The notes beneath the pieces are model-generated. The model made no database searches, had not been told where the DNA came from, and saw only the letters and a list, made by a program, of their open reading frames with translations. From positions 4,402,001-4,466,000 of the forward strand of contig OZ038456.1 in the NCBI GenBank assembly GCA_964036195.1: DNA of 64,000 nt, in the 5' to 3' direction. Positions 42,063 through 52,544 of the stretch are shown here, piece by piece (position 1 is the stretch's first letter; the number at the start of each line of letters is the position of its first letter). Source of the stretch: Sphaerolaimus hirsutus (Eukaryota; Nematoda; Chromadorea; Monhysterida; Sphaerolaimidae). Made by a program: the position numbers and the translations under genes.

Positions 42063-42736
42063 TTAGATTTCCTCGACATACCCCCCCGGGGGTGATTGTT
42101 TCATAGTGGTCCCGAGAGGGGGGGGTTAAACGAGGGAGGGGGGTATTTCGAGGGGGGTGGTTATTATTTCACAAGAACTTTTTTGAAATCCTAGTACAAA
42201 ATCGTTGTTTGTGATGTGCGCTGGGGACTGGGGTAGAAAAATGCATCAATAACTGACATGTAAAAACTCCTGTAGACTAATAGTAGTATGTAGATGGTAT
42301 AAACACTGTTCAAACGTGATTCCGACATTGTTTTAACGTGTGTTCTGCGCTACGCAGAACACAAACTGCAGTATTTGTCATGTACGTTCTCTTTACACTC
42401 AATGTGGCCACACAAGCTAGTTTTCAATGTTCCTTTTTGAAAACTCGTAAATCAGCATTGAACGCATTGAGTTTTCTAGAATGAGTTGTTTTTACTCTCC
42501 GCCAACTGTAGATGACGGGCACCTCATTCTAGAAAACTCAAATGCATTCAATGCAGATCTACAAGTTTTCAAAATTTTGGTTGAAAACTAGCTTGTGTGG
42601 TGCCAATCTGGGGGCTGGGGGGGTATTTCGAGGGTTGGGGGGGTGATTGTTTCATAATTCATAGTGGTCTCGAGAGGGGGGGGGGGAAACGAGGGGGGGG
42701 GGGTATTTCGAGTGGGGTTTTTTCGAGGAAATACGG
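42063..42736. mobile_element. Family A element interrupted by a family G-like element
   Basis: Right end GAGGAAATACGG followed by TA. The diverged left end ATTTCCTCGACATACC is near 42067. The interior matches the 12040-12255 copy. An inverted-repeat element at 42408-42600 (ends CCACACAAGCTAGTTTTC and its complement) is inserted next to the G run. Confidence 0.65.
42408..42600. mobile_element. Family G-like inverted repeat nested in family A
   Basis: CCACACAAGCTAGTTTTCAA and its complement at the right end. Possible 8-bp flank CAATGTGG / CAATCTGG (7 of 8 identical), but the outer limits are uncertain. Confidence 0.6.
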
Positions 42737-42806
42737 TAAACGCCTCATTTGGATGTTTTGAACGCATCCAAAACTGATGGCTTGCGTTACGCATTTCGTT
42801 CTTTTA

Positions 42807-43244
42807 CCGTATATCCTCGAATAAGACCCCCCCCTCGAATAACTCCTCCCCCTTGAATAACTCCCCCCTCGAAAACACTGACGAAAAAATAACTCCCTCC
42901 CTCGAATAACTCCCCCCTCTTGAACAAGTCCCCCCTCTGAAAAATATGCTACAAAATTTACAAAAATGATCGATGAAAATACAAAAGAATGTTAACGTAT
43001 GGCAGCGACAGCAGATACATGACATGTACGCAGTGTATAAACACCTTTTTGTTGTTGTTGAACTGTTAAATAAATACATGGATTACATGAGTTGACACAA
43101 TGCATTCATACGATGAACTCAGTCCAAGTTTCTGAGGAAAGAATAACTCCCTCCCTTGAATAACTCCTCCCCCTTGAATAAGTCCCCCCTCAAAAACTCT
43201 GACGAAAAAATAACTCCCCTGGGGTCTTATTCGAGGATATACGG
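42807..43244. mobile_element. Family A element (AATAAGACC subtype), TA duplication
   Basis: CCGTATATCCTCGAATAAG and its complement between TA dinucleotides (42805-42806 and 43245-43246). Interior unique, AT-rich. Confidence 0.88.
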
Positions 43245-43463
43245 TAATTTCGTAATTCTGTTCATTTGGTTACACCCCATTACAAAATGTGGATCACGTC
43301 AAGAGCATATCTCTATTCGCTTAGAATTATCAAACAGATAAGCTGCAGATTTGAGTGAACACATTTTAAAAAAATCCCGAAAACCCGCGTAGCTGGCTCA
43401 AAAGCTGTAAATATTTAGCTTGAACATAGAAATTTTTCAAATGATTACACCAAAACGTTGTTA
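43245..43463. other. Unclassified; nothing recognised
   Basis: Between two family A copies; AT-rich, no frame or repeat seen. Confidence 0.3.
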
Positions 43464-43800
43464 CCGTTACCCCCCCCCCCCCCCAAATTGAGTGTATAAG
43501 GAACGAAACGACAAAAACTGCGGTTTAACATCCGGGTAATGCAGAATACATGTGAAAACAATAACTGTATTATGTTAGAACAGTGTATATACAGTCTACA
43601 TACTTAAACAAGTCTATAGAGTGTTATACATGGCGGTTTTTGTTGCATTTTTCGACGTCTGCGTACGTTTCAGTGACAATTTAGTACTGGGATTTCAAAA
43701 AAATTCTGGCGAAATAATAACCCCCCTCGTTTACCCCCCCCCCTCAAAATTACCACTCTGACAAAATAAACCCCACGGGGGGTAATTCGAGGAAATACGG
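43464..43800. mobile_element. Family A element with shortened left terminus
   Basis: Left CCGTTACCCCC lacks part of the usual terminus; right GAGGAAATACGG is followed by TA. The interior words TAACATCCGGGTAATGCAGA place it with the copies at 60015 and 63347. Confidence 0.75.
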
Positions 43801-44195
43801 TAACCATATTTACTTTTCATAAGATTTACGATTCCTAAAAAATGCAGGCGGGCGGTGCGCGTTACCTAGTTTCCCGGGAAACACAACGGTAATACTGTCT
43901 ACTGACATGGACGCGACAACACAAAAGTATACATGACGCCCGATACCAAGAGTCACCTATTTTCGGCTACGAAATCACGATGAATAAATGAATGTGGTTT
44001 CACTGGAGTGGATCGAATGATATTTATACTCCAGTGACTTCAAACCTTACACTCGTGGTTCACGCTGGAAGCGTGCCAACAGTACATAGTTGTTGAAACG
44101 TATTTACGTTTACTCGATAAATACGTATACTTGGGTACTGAAAAAATACCGGTACTTACTTACTCGCGTACTTCGTGTTCGTAGCCTAATCGGGT
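43801..44195. other. Unclassified, ending in a family C-like fragment
   Basis: 43801-44080 shows nothing. About 44085-44180 (ATAGTTGTTGAAACG, TACTTGGGTACTG, ACTTACTTACTCG) resembles the left end of family C. It lies directly against the CCP exon that follows, whose splice acceptor is missing. Confidence 0.4.
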
Positions 44196-44397
44196 GACTC
44201 TGTGCCGGGGGCCATGGGCATGTACCCGCCGGGCACGTTCGTGTCCGTGCGCTGCAAGGAGGGCCAGTTGCAGCTGGAGGGCGGCGCGCAGTCCATGCGC
44301 TCCGCAATCGTCAACGGCACCTGTCTCGCCTCGACGGGCCTGTGGCACTGGTACCAGCCGCTCTACACTGGCCAGGAGTTCTGTGTTGCCTTTGCCT
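44196..44397 (+). CDS. Sushi/CCP-domain exon, 5' end missing
   Basis: A GC-rich open stretch encodes YPPGTFVSVRCKEG, then a Cys in NGTC, two Trp in LWHWYQ and a Cys in GQEFC. The Pro-Gly-x-x-Val-x-x-x-Cys-x-x-Gly pattern with later Cys and Trp fits a complement-control module. It ends at a consensus donor GTGAGT (44398-44403) in phase 1, which matches the phase of the next exon at 51169. Upstream, TAA at 44187-44189 closes the frame and there is no AG acceptor between it and the coding part, so the start of the exon, with the first Cys of the module, seems to have been replaced by repeat sequence. The sharp change to high GC marks it as host coding DNA. Confidence 0.6.
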
Positions 44398-44655
44398 GTG
44401 AGTACCTTTGGCTGTGCTGGCATTCCGTGCCGCCTGTGAGAACCTTTGATGTTTGTGTTTCAGAATAGTTCCAACCTTTCTTGTTTTGGGCAGTAGCTTC
44501 CCAGTATATTATTTTGTAGTCTGTATCCAATTCCTATGTTCATTTTTTAACAAAATTTTCAATATGACGACTGCCCGCCTGCGTCACTGAGCTCTGTGTG
44601 CAGCCAGGAATGTTCTAAGCATGAACAGTAGATGGTTATGCATATGTGAGACTAG
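44398..44655. other. Intronic unique sequence
   Basis: Starts at the splice donor of the CCP exon. No repeat or frame recognised before the family B fragment. Confidence 0.4.
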
Positions 44656-44920
44656 GAATGGTTTGTTTTTAAAAAGTGCTTTTTTAGCTTTTTTAAAAAA
44701 AATGTCAAGACATTATTTAAAAAGCTCCCCCCAAATATGGTTCTGAGTCAATATATACAGGTATATCAGACAAGTAGCAGTACTTGTGATTATATATAGC
44801 CATAGAATGGCACTGTAGTCATGGGACAGCATTATAAGTGATGATTTCTGCCAAAAAATCCACTTATATCGACTCATTATGTATATCGCTGTTTGTGAAT
44901 GTTTTGTGATGTAGTCTGAC
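44656..44920. repeat. Family B fragment abutting the satellite
   Basis: Shares AATATATACAGGTATATCAG and GGGACAGCATTATAAGTG with the other B copies; cut at about 44920 where the tandem array begins. Confidence 0.65.
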
Positions 44921-47900
44921 ACCCCAAAAAATCTGTAGTTTCTGAAAGAGCACATTCTTAGCTTCACAACTATGTGTGTCTACCCCCTTTCCGCAGCAAC
45001 AGTTAAGGTGTGAATTGTGATAGAAGCAACCATTCCATCCCCTGCTGGCACATTTTCGTTTCTGAAGTATATGTGACCTCAGGGGAACCCCCAAAAACAT
45101 CTGTAGTTTCTGAAAGAGCAATTTCTTTGCGTTGCAACTGTGTGTCTACCCCCTTTCCGCAGCGACCGTTAAGGTGTGAATTGCGATAGAAGCGGCCATA
45201 CCATCCCCTGCTGGCACGTTTTTGTTTCTTAGGCATATGTGACCTGAGGGGAACCCCCCCATAAAAAAATCTGTAGTTTCTGAAAGAGCAAATTCTTAGC
45301 TTCACAACCGCGTGTGTCTACCCCCTTTCCGCAGCGACCGTTAAGGCTTGAATTGTGATAGAAGCGGCCATTCCATCCCCTGCTGGCACCTTTTCATTTC
45401 TTAGGTATATGTGACCTCAGGGGAACCCCCCAAAAAATCTGTAGTTTCTGAAAGAGCACATTCTTAGCTTCGCAACCACATGTGTCTACCCCCTTTCCGC
45501 AGTGACCATTAAGGCATGAATCACAATAGAAGCGGCCATTTTATCCACTGCTGGCACGTTTTCATTTCTTAGGTATATGTGACCTCAGGGTAACCCCCCA
45601 AAAAATGTGTAGTTTCTGAAAGAGCACATTCTTAGCTTCGCAACCGCGTGTGTCTACCCCCTTTCTGCAGCGACCATTAAGGCGTGAAGAGCGATAGAAG
45701 CGACCATTCCATCACCTGCTAGCACATTTTTGTTTCTTAGGTATATGTGACCTCAGGGGAACCCCCCAAAAAATCCATAGTTTCTGAAAGAGCACATTCT
45801 TAGCTTCGCAACTATGTGTGTCTACCCCCTTTCCGCAGCAACTGTTAAGGTGTGAATTGTGATAGAAGTGGCCATTCCATCCCCTGCTGGCACATTTTCG
45901 TTTCTGAAGTATATGTGACCTCAGGGGAACCCCCAAAAAAATCTGTAGTTTCTGAAAGAGCAATTTCTTTGCGTTGCAACGGTGTGTCTACCTCCTTTCC
46001 GCAGCAACCGTTAAGGTGTGAATTGCTATAGAAGCAGCCATTCCATCCCCTGCTGGCACGTTTTCGTTTCTTAGGCATATGTGACCTGAGGGGAACCCCC
46101 CCATAAAAAAAATCTGTAGTTTCTGAAAGAGCAAATTCTTAGCTTCACAACCGCGTGTGTCTACCCCCTTTCCGCAGCGACCGTTAAGGCTTGCATTGTG
46201 ATAGAAGCAACCATTCCATCCCCTGCTGGCACGTTTTCGTTTCTTAGTTATATGTGACCTCAGGGGAACCCCCCAAAAAATCTGTAGTTTCTGAAAGAGC
46301 ACATTCTTAGCTTCGCAACTGTGTGTCTACCCCCTTTCCGCAGCGACTGTTAAGGTGTGAATTGCGATAGAAGCAGCCATTCCATCCCCTGCTGGCACAT
46401 TTTTGTTTCTTAAGTATATGTGACCTCAGGGGAACCCCCCAAAAAAATTTGTAGTTTCTGAAAAAGCAAATTCTTAGCTTTGCAACCACATATCTACCCC
46501 CTTTCCGCAGCGACCGTTAAGGCGTGAATCGCGATAGAAGTGGACATTCCATCCCCTGCTGGCATGTTTTTGTTTCTTAGGTATATGTGACCTGAGGGGA
46601 ACCCCCCAAAAAATCTGAAGTTTCTGAAAGAGCACATTCTTAGCTTTGCAACCGTGTGTGTCTACCCCCTTTCCGCAGCAACCGTTAAGGCGTGAATCGT
46701 GATAGAAGCGGCCATTCCATCCCCTGCTGGCACTTTTTCGTTTCTTAGGTATATGTGACCTCAGGGGAACCCCCCAAAAAATCTGTAGTTTCTGAAAGAG
46801 CACATTCTTAGCTTCGCAACTGTGTGTCTACCCCCTTTCCGCAACGACTGTTAAGGTGTGAATTGTGATAGAAGCGGCCATTCCATCCCCTGCTGGCACA
46901 TTTTCGTTTCTGAAGTATATGTGACCCCAGGGGAACCCCCCAAAAAATCTGTAGTTTCTGAAAGAGCAATTTCTTTGCGTTGCAACGGTGTGTCTACCTC
47001 CTTTCCGCAGCAACCGTTAAGGTGTGAATTGCTATAGAAGCAGCCATTCCATCCCCTGCTGGCACGTTTTCGTTTCTTAGGCATATGTGACCTGAGGGGA
47101 ACCCCCCCATAAAAAAAATCTGTAGTTTCTGAAAGAGCAAATTCTTAGCTTCACAACCGCGTGTGTCTACCCCCTTTCCGCAGCGACCGTTAAGGCTTGC
47201 ATTGTGATAGAAGCGGCCATTCCATCCCCTGCTGGCACGTTTTCGTTTCTTAGGTATATGTGACCTCAGGGGAACCCCCCAAAAAATCTGTAGTTTCTGA
47301 AAGAGCACATTCTTAGCTTCGCAACTGTGTGTGTCTACCCCCTTTCCGCAGCGACTGTTAAGGTGTGAATTGCGATAGAAGCAGCCATTCCATCCCCTGC
47401 TGGCACATTTTCGTTTCTTAAGTATATGTGACCTCAGGGGAACCCCCCAAAAAAATTTGTAGTTTCTGAAAAAGCAGATTCTTAGCTTTGCAACCGCATA
47501 TCTACCCCCTTTCCGCAGCGACCGTTAAGGCGTGAATCGCGATAGAAGTGGACATTCCATCCCCTGCTGGCATGTTTTTGTTTCTTAGGTATATGTGACC
47601 TGAGGGGAACCCCCCAAAAAATCTGAAGTTTCTGAAAGAGCACATTCTTAGCTTTGCAACCGTGTGTGTCTACCCCCTTTCCGCAGCGACCGTTAAGGCG
47701 TGAATCGTGATAGAAGCGGCCATTCCATCCCCTGCTGGCACTTTTTCGTTTCTTAGGTATATGTGACCTCAGGGGAACCAACCAAAAAATCTGTAGTTTC
47801 TGAAAGAGCACATTCTTAGCTTCACAACTGTGTGTCTACCCCCTTTCCGCAGCGACTGTTAAGGTGTGAATTGCGATAGAAGCAGCCATTCCATCCCCTG

Positions 47901-48840
47901 CTGGCACATTTTTGTTTCTTAAGTATATGTGACCTCAGGGGAACCCCCCCAAAAAATTTGTAGTTTCTGAGAGAGCAAATTCTTAGCTTCGCAACCGGGT
48001 GTGTATACTCCCTTTCCGCAGCGACCGTTAAGGTGTGAATTGCGATAGAGGCGGCCATTCCATACCCTGCTGGTACGTTTTTGTCTCTTAAGTATGTGTG
48101 ACCTCAGGGGAACCCCCCAAAAAATCTGTAGTTTCTGAAAGAGCAAATTCTTAGCTTTGCAACCGTGTGTGTGTCTACCCCCTTTTCCGCAGCAACCGTT
48201 AAGGTGTGAATCGCGATAGAGGCGGCCATTCCATCCCCTGCTGGTACGTTTTTGTCTCTTAAGTATGTGTGACCTCAGGGGAACCCCCCAAAAAATCTGT
48301 AGTTTCTGAAAGAGCAAATTCTTAGCTTCGCAACCGCATGTGTGTCTACCCCCTTTTCCGCAGCAACCGTTAAGGTGTGAATCGCGATAGAAGCGCCCAT
48401 TCCATCCCCTGCCAGCACGTTTTTGTTATTTAGGCATATGTGACCTGAGGGAAACCCCCCCCCAAAATCTGTAGTTTCTGAAAAAGCAAATTCTTAGCTT
48501 CGCAACCGCTTGTCTACCCTCTTGCCGCAGCGACCGTTAAGGCGTGAATCGCAATAGAAGTGGACATTCCATCCCCTGCTGGCATGTTTTTGTTTCTTAG
48601 GTATATGTGACCTGAGGGGAACCCCCCAAAAAATCTGTAGTTTCTGAAAGAGCACATTCTTAGCTTTGCAACCGTGTGTGTCTACCCCCTTTCTGCAGCG
48701 ACCGTTAAGGCGTGAATCACAATAGAAGCGGCCATTCCATCCCCTGTTGGCACGTTTTTGTTTCTTAGGTATATGTGACCTGAGGGGAACCCCCCCAAAA
48801 AGTCTGTGGTTTCTGAAAGAGCACATTCTTAGCTTCACAA
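44921..48840. repeat. Satellite array, 168-bp monomer x 23 and a partial, with six-monomer higher-order repeat
   Basis: Monomers begin with GTAGTTTCTGAAAGAGCA at 44935, 45103, 45273, 45441, 45610, 45777, 45945, 46116, 46284, 46451, 46617, 46785, 46951, 47122, 47290, 47459, 47625, 47793, 47960, 48128, 48299, 48471, 48637 and 48806. Lengths run from 166 to 172, mostly 168. Blocks from 45845 and from 46851 are nearly identical over about 1 kb, so six monomers (about 1006 bp) form a higher-order unit repeated about twice. Each monomer contains CTACCCCCTTTCCGCAGCGA and GGTATATGTGACCTCAGGGG. The apparent minus-strand frames are a by-product of 168 being 56 codons; they break wherever a monomer deviates. 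The array lies between CCP exons 44397 and 51169, thus within an intron if these exons form one gene. Confidence 0.95.
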
Positions 48841-49192
48841 TGTAATGGTATAAAATGTAGCAATTGTATCTTTATAGTTGGGTGCCCAATAGTGAATAAT
48901 GTCAGAAATGCCCAATTTTGGAAATTTTCACTTTCAAGTACATGCAATATATACAAATGGAAATTTTACATGTATTTCATAACTCAGTGGACTGATTGGA
49001 GTACCTTAGAACCATTTTTGCAATTTTAAATTTTTTACCAGTGTAGTTTTTAAGTTTTGTTCCTGGAGTGGCCATCGACTTGTGGACTGACTCATATACA
49101 ATAACTCCTTTGCAAAACAACCGATCTTCATGGGTAATGGCTCATATGAAAGAGAATAAGCCATTTTTTGAAAAAAAATATTTGCATAAGCT
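48841..49192. other. Unclassified; nothing recognised
   Basis: AT-rich sequence between the satellite and the family I copy. Confidence 0.3.
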
Positions 49193-50093
49193 AGGGTGTC
49201 AAATTTCCATTTACGTTTTCCGTTTCCGCTTTTCCGCTTGAAAATTTTTTACCTTTCCGTTTTCTATTTTCCGGCAGCTGAAAATTTTTTACCTTTCCGT
49301 TTTCCGGCAGCTGAAAAATTTTTACCTTTTTGTTTTCCGGCAGCCGAAAATTTTTCACCTTTCCATTTCCGTTTTTCCAGCCCATTTTTCCGTTTTCCAG
49401 CTGAAAAATTTTTACCTTTCCATTTCCATTTTTCCAGGCTATTTTTCCATTTTCTGGCTCGATTTTCAGTTTTCTGGCATTTTTCCATTTTTTTTCCAAT
49501 CTGTATTTATTTTTTTCACTATGGTGTTTTTAACTACCAGGTTCTTGTGTTGTTCATAATTTTTATCTGTATCCAAATCTGTAAAAAAACAAAGTAATTT
49601 TGTACACATACTTTACAGTCTGCTGAGTATACTTTTTGCTGTTCAGATACATCAAAGTTCACTTTTGCTAAAATTTTATTGTTGTTGTAGTGTACTTTTG
49701 CTACCTTTTGATGATTTTTTGTTGGTTCAATTAAGCTTGAACTACAAGTGAAGTTACTGGTGTGATTTATAGTTGCAGAATGTACAGCTACCACAATCAA
49801 AGCCAAACAGGCAAACTTGCATGCAGCTTTTCCACCTGCAAATTTGTCCATTTCCGTGCAAATTTAACTTTATTTTTTTCCGTTTCAGTGAAAATTTCGC
49901 TTTCTGTTTTCTGTTTTCCGGCATTTCATTTTTCCGTTTTCCATTTTCCGGCCGATAATTTTTTTTTACCTTTCCGTTTTCCGTTTTCCGCTGAGTGAAA
50001 TTTTTTACCTTTCCGTTTTCCGTACTCTGGCCGATAATTTTTTTTACCTTTCCGTTTTCCATTTTCCGTAAAAAAAATTTTTTGACATCCTTA
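49193..50093. mobile_element. Family I element, long copy
   Basis: Starts TAGGGTGTCAAA and ends TTTGACATCC, with TTTCCGTTTTCCGG arrays at both ends and a unique AT-rich middle (49490-49850). Target duplication is unclear (TAAGCTAG / TTAGCTAG at best). Confidence 0.75.
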
Positions 50094-50660
50094 GCTAGGC
50101 CCATATGAGGACAGCCAGTTTGAAGTTTCCAAACACAAATAACTTTTAAATTTGAATACAACTGCAGCAATAAAATATGTTGGTGTGCAGTGACAAGTGC
50201 TCTCAAATGAGCACTTTGATACCCATTTAAATTGAGATTGAGAAGTTATTCAACTTTACATGTTTTTCATAAAATGCACAGGCATGCTGAAGGTGCTGAA
50301 TTTTGAGTATTTTTTCTCAAATTGGGAGTCATAAATGTCAAGTGATAATATTCAGATCTTAAATGTCAAGTGGTGAATGTTAACTGACCAATGTCAAGTG
50401 ATCAATGCCAAGTGATCAATGTGAAGTGGTTCATGTCAAATGATAAATATTAAGTGAAAACTTATGGGTGATAAATGTTAAGTGGTAAATATTTACCAAA
50501 TGGTCAGTGTCAAGACCTGCAAACAAGTGACAACTTTCAGTTGATAAATGACATTGTTACATAAAAACGGTTGTTACATAAAAATCATACACTTGTTTGG
50601 CTGGAGGATCCACTTTTCGGTGGCTTCAGCCATTTTTTATAGGATTTATTTTTCAGGCTA
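50094..50660. other. Unclassified, with degenerate tandem repeat
   Basis: About 50335-50490 is a degenerate repetition of a roughly 15-base word, AATGTCAAGTGATCA. The rest shows nothing. Confidence 0.5.
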
Positions 50661-51066
50661 CCGTATTTACTTGATTTACCCCCACCCCTTGAATTAACCC
50701 CCCTCGATCAAATACTCCCAGGTGTTTTCGAGCTGAGGAAAAATAACCCCCCCTCGAAATACCCCCATCTGGAATGATGTGGATCATGTATGCAATGAAC
50801 ATGATGTATTTATTGGTGCCAGTTTCCATTGCAGATACACATATACGTCAATTTGTGTACAGATGTACGTCTATATGCCCAGATATGTCCCATATTGTCA
50901 CGTTTTTTACCGGTTTTGTGTATGAAAAGCGTATTCTCTACTATGAATTTCATGAAAATTTCTGATGAAATAATAACCCCCCCCCCCCTCGAATAAGCCC
51001 CCCCCCTCCCTCAAAATGTCCACTCTGAAAAAATAAACCCCCTGGGGGTATTTCGAGGAAATACGG
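50661..51066. mobile_element. Family A element, TA duplication
   Basis: CCGTATTTACTTGATTTACC at the left and CGAGGAAATACGG at the right between TA dinucleotides (50659-50660 and 51067-51068). Confidence 0.85.
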
Positions 51067-51168
51067 TATGTAGGTAAGCTTATAGTGCTCAGCCACATGT
51101 ACCCGTACCAAAGCACCCACCAAAATTCTCGATCAAGAACTCTAATATATTGTTACTTTCACTATGCA

Positions 51169-51392
51169 GCGTGTGTGAAGCCAGACAACCCAACCGATGG
51201 AAGTGTGCTGACCAGCTCCGATATTCTCCTCCCCAATACCAATGCATACCAACTGGGGGCAGAAATCAAAAGAGCATGCCAAAATGGCAGCTACTTCTCA
51301 GAGACGCCGTTTGTGTTTGAGAAGACTGCGCAATGCATGAATAACAGTGACTGGGACAAGAACATTTTAGATGACCACTGTGTCAAACGTTT
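51169..51392 (+). CDS. Sushi/CCP-domain exon
   Basis: Acceptor TTTCACTATGCAG ends at 51168; the exon starts in phase 1, as required by the donor at 44398. It encodes CVKPDNPTDG, then YQLGAEIKRAC, QC and a final DHC: four Cys with a Gly-containing second block, the pattern of a CCP module, with several Asn-x-Ser sites. A weak donor GTATCA at 51393 leaves phase 2, matching the next exon after a 46-bp intron. Without splicing there the frame runs to a TGA at 51409-51411. Secreted or cell-surface adhesion or complement-like protein; the specific gene is not recognised. Confidence 0.6.
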
Positions 51393-51438
51393 GTATCACA
51401 CTGGTTTCTGAAGCACTTGCCAGTGGTCACAACTGCAG

Positions 51439-51866
51439 CTGCCCCACAGCGTGCCTCCCCCCGGACGCGGAGCAGCTGGGGGCGACGTGGAGCGTGGTGT
51501 ACAACTCGTCGCTGCACAGCGCGTGGCAGGCGTACCCGTGCGGCACCTCGCTGACTGTGACCTGCGCGCGCAACACCACCGCCGCCGACCGCACCAGCGC
51601 CAGCCTGCAGCACCTGTGCCAGCCCAACGGCACCTGGAGCCTATCCCACACTCTGATAAATGTCCTGTAAAATGGCATATGTCATGCAAATTGTCAAGTT
51701 ATCTAAAATGCTCTGTAAAATGGCAAATATAGGTTTGCAATTTTCAAGGGCATTTTACATGACTTTTAACACTCTGCATGATTTTTGACACGTTACAGAG
51801 CATTTTACAGGGTCTGGGACTGCCCCTGGAGCCACAGCCACTTGTACAACTGCAGCTCAAAGCCAA
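51439..51866 (+). pseudogene. Sushi/CCP exon interrupted by a family H element
   Basis: Acceptor CACAACTGCAG ends at 51438. The GC-rich coding part (51439-51640) has CPTACLPPD, PCGTSLTVTC and LCQPNGTWS, a CCP module. At 51641 it is cut by a 184-bp inverted-repeat element (51641-51824). After it, with the 8-bp duplication CCTGGAGC counted once, the frame continues in register from 51833 (HSHLYNCSSKP), supplying the Cys that closes the module. A donor-like GTGCGT follows at 51867 in phase 1. As present in the window, the exon reads into a stop (TAA) in the element about 10 codons after the break. Confidence 0.6.
51641..51824. mobile_element. Family H element inside a CCP exon, TSD CCTGGAGC
   Basis: Ends CTATCCCACACTCTG and CAGGGTCTGGGACTGCC are imperfect inverted repeats; the interior has paired TGTAAAATGGC-like words. 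Flanked by CCTGGAGC at 51633-51640 and 51825-51832. It matches the 20507 copy in length and terminal words. Confidence 0.75.
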
Positions 51867-51938
51867 GTGCGTTTGATTACACGGTCATTTTTGTAGTTTG
51901 AATAACATTCAAATAAAGGATAATAACATGCGTGCCAG

Positions 51939-52091
51939 GACTTTGGCTGTTTCGATCGGGAAACGACAAATACTGGGAAGAGTGGCGGCCGGACGAGCCA
52001 TCGGCAGTGATCGACGGCAGCGCACTCACGAGTTCTCCAAGACGTGAAATGGTCATCGGGAAGATAAATCGCACAGTCTATATTCTTCAAC
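51939..52091 (+). CDS. Candidate next exon of the CCP gene
   Basis: After a weak acceptor (GCGTGCCAG, ends 51938) the phase-1 frame reads LWLFRSGNDKYWEEW and about 30 more residues of coding-like composition, to a donor GTTAGT at 52092, again phase 1. The frame is closed upstream by TAA, so it can only be used after splicing. The intron before it would be 72 bp (51867-51938). The Trp- and Asp-rich pattern faintly recalls hemopexin-type repeats; the family is not recognised. Confidence 0.35.
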
Positions 52092-52189
52092 GTTAGTGTC
52101 TGTAGACATTTGTCATAAATATGTAGTGATGTGAACCAGGTGTCCCGGGCTCTAGCGCAATAGGTGTTTTTTTCTTTGCCGGCAAATTT

Positions 52190-52344
52190 TCAAGCGGGGG
52201 TTGATTCAAGAGGGGGGTTATAATTTTGTCAGAAATTCTAGCAAAGGACAACAGTCAAGATATGTGGCAAACAGGTTATATTTGTACATGTATACATAGG
52301 GTTGGAAAAAAACGATTTTTAACAACCTCTATTTAAAAAAATCT
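52190..52344. repeat. Family A remnant and left end of a family B copy
   Basis: GCGGGGGTTGATTCAAGAGG (52195-52214) is family A-like. TAGGGTTGGAAAAAAACG (from 52299) is a family B left end that runs into the assembly gap. Confidence 0.55.
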
Positions 52345-52544
52345 NNNNNNNNNNNNNNNNNNNNNNNNNNNNNNNNNNNNNNNNNNNNNNNNNNNNNNNN
52401 NNNNNNNNNNNNNNNNNNNNNNNNNNNNNNNNNNNNNNNNNNNNNNNNNNNNNNNNNNNNNNNNNNNNNNNNNNNNNNNNNNNNNNNNNNNNNNNNNNNN
52501 NNNNNNNNNNNNNNNNNNNNNNNNNNNNNNNNNNNNNNNNNNNN
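52345..52544. other. Assembly gap, 200 N
   Basis: Exactly 200 unknown bases, a typical placeholder, so the real distance is not known. The sequences on its two sides (family B left end, LINE RT) are unrelated. Confidence 0.98.

Noticed and set aside
44864..48838. Many overlapping minus-strand proteins of 60 to 130 residues
   Set aside because: They are translations of the tandem monomers, and their frames break wherever monomer length is not 168.
44921..48840. CRISPR-like regular array
   Set aside because: The repeat unit is 168 bp with no unique spacers; it is a satellite in a eukaryotic genome.
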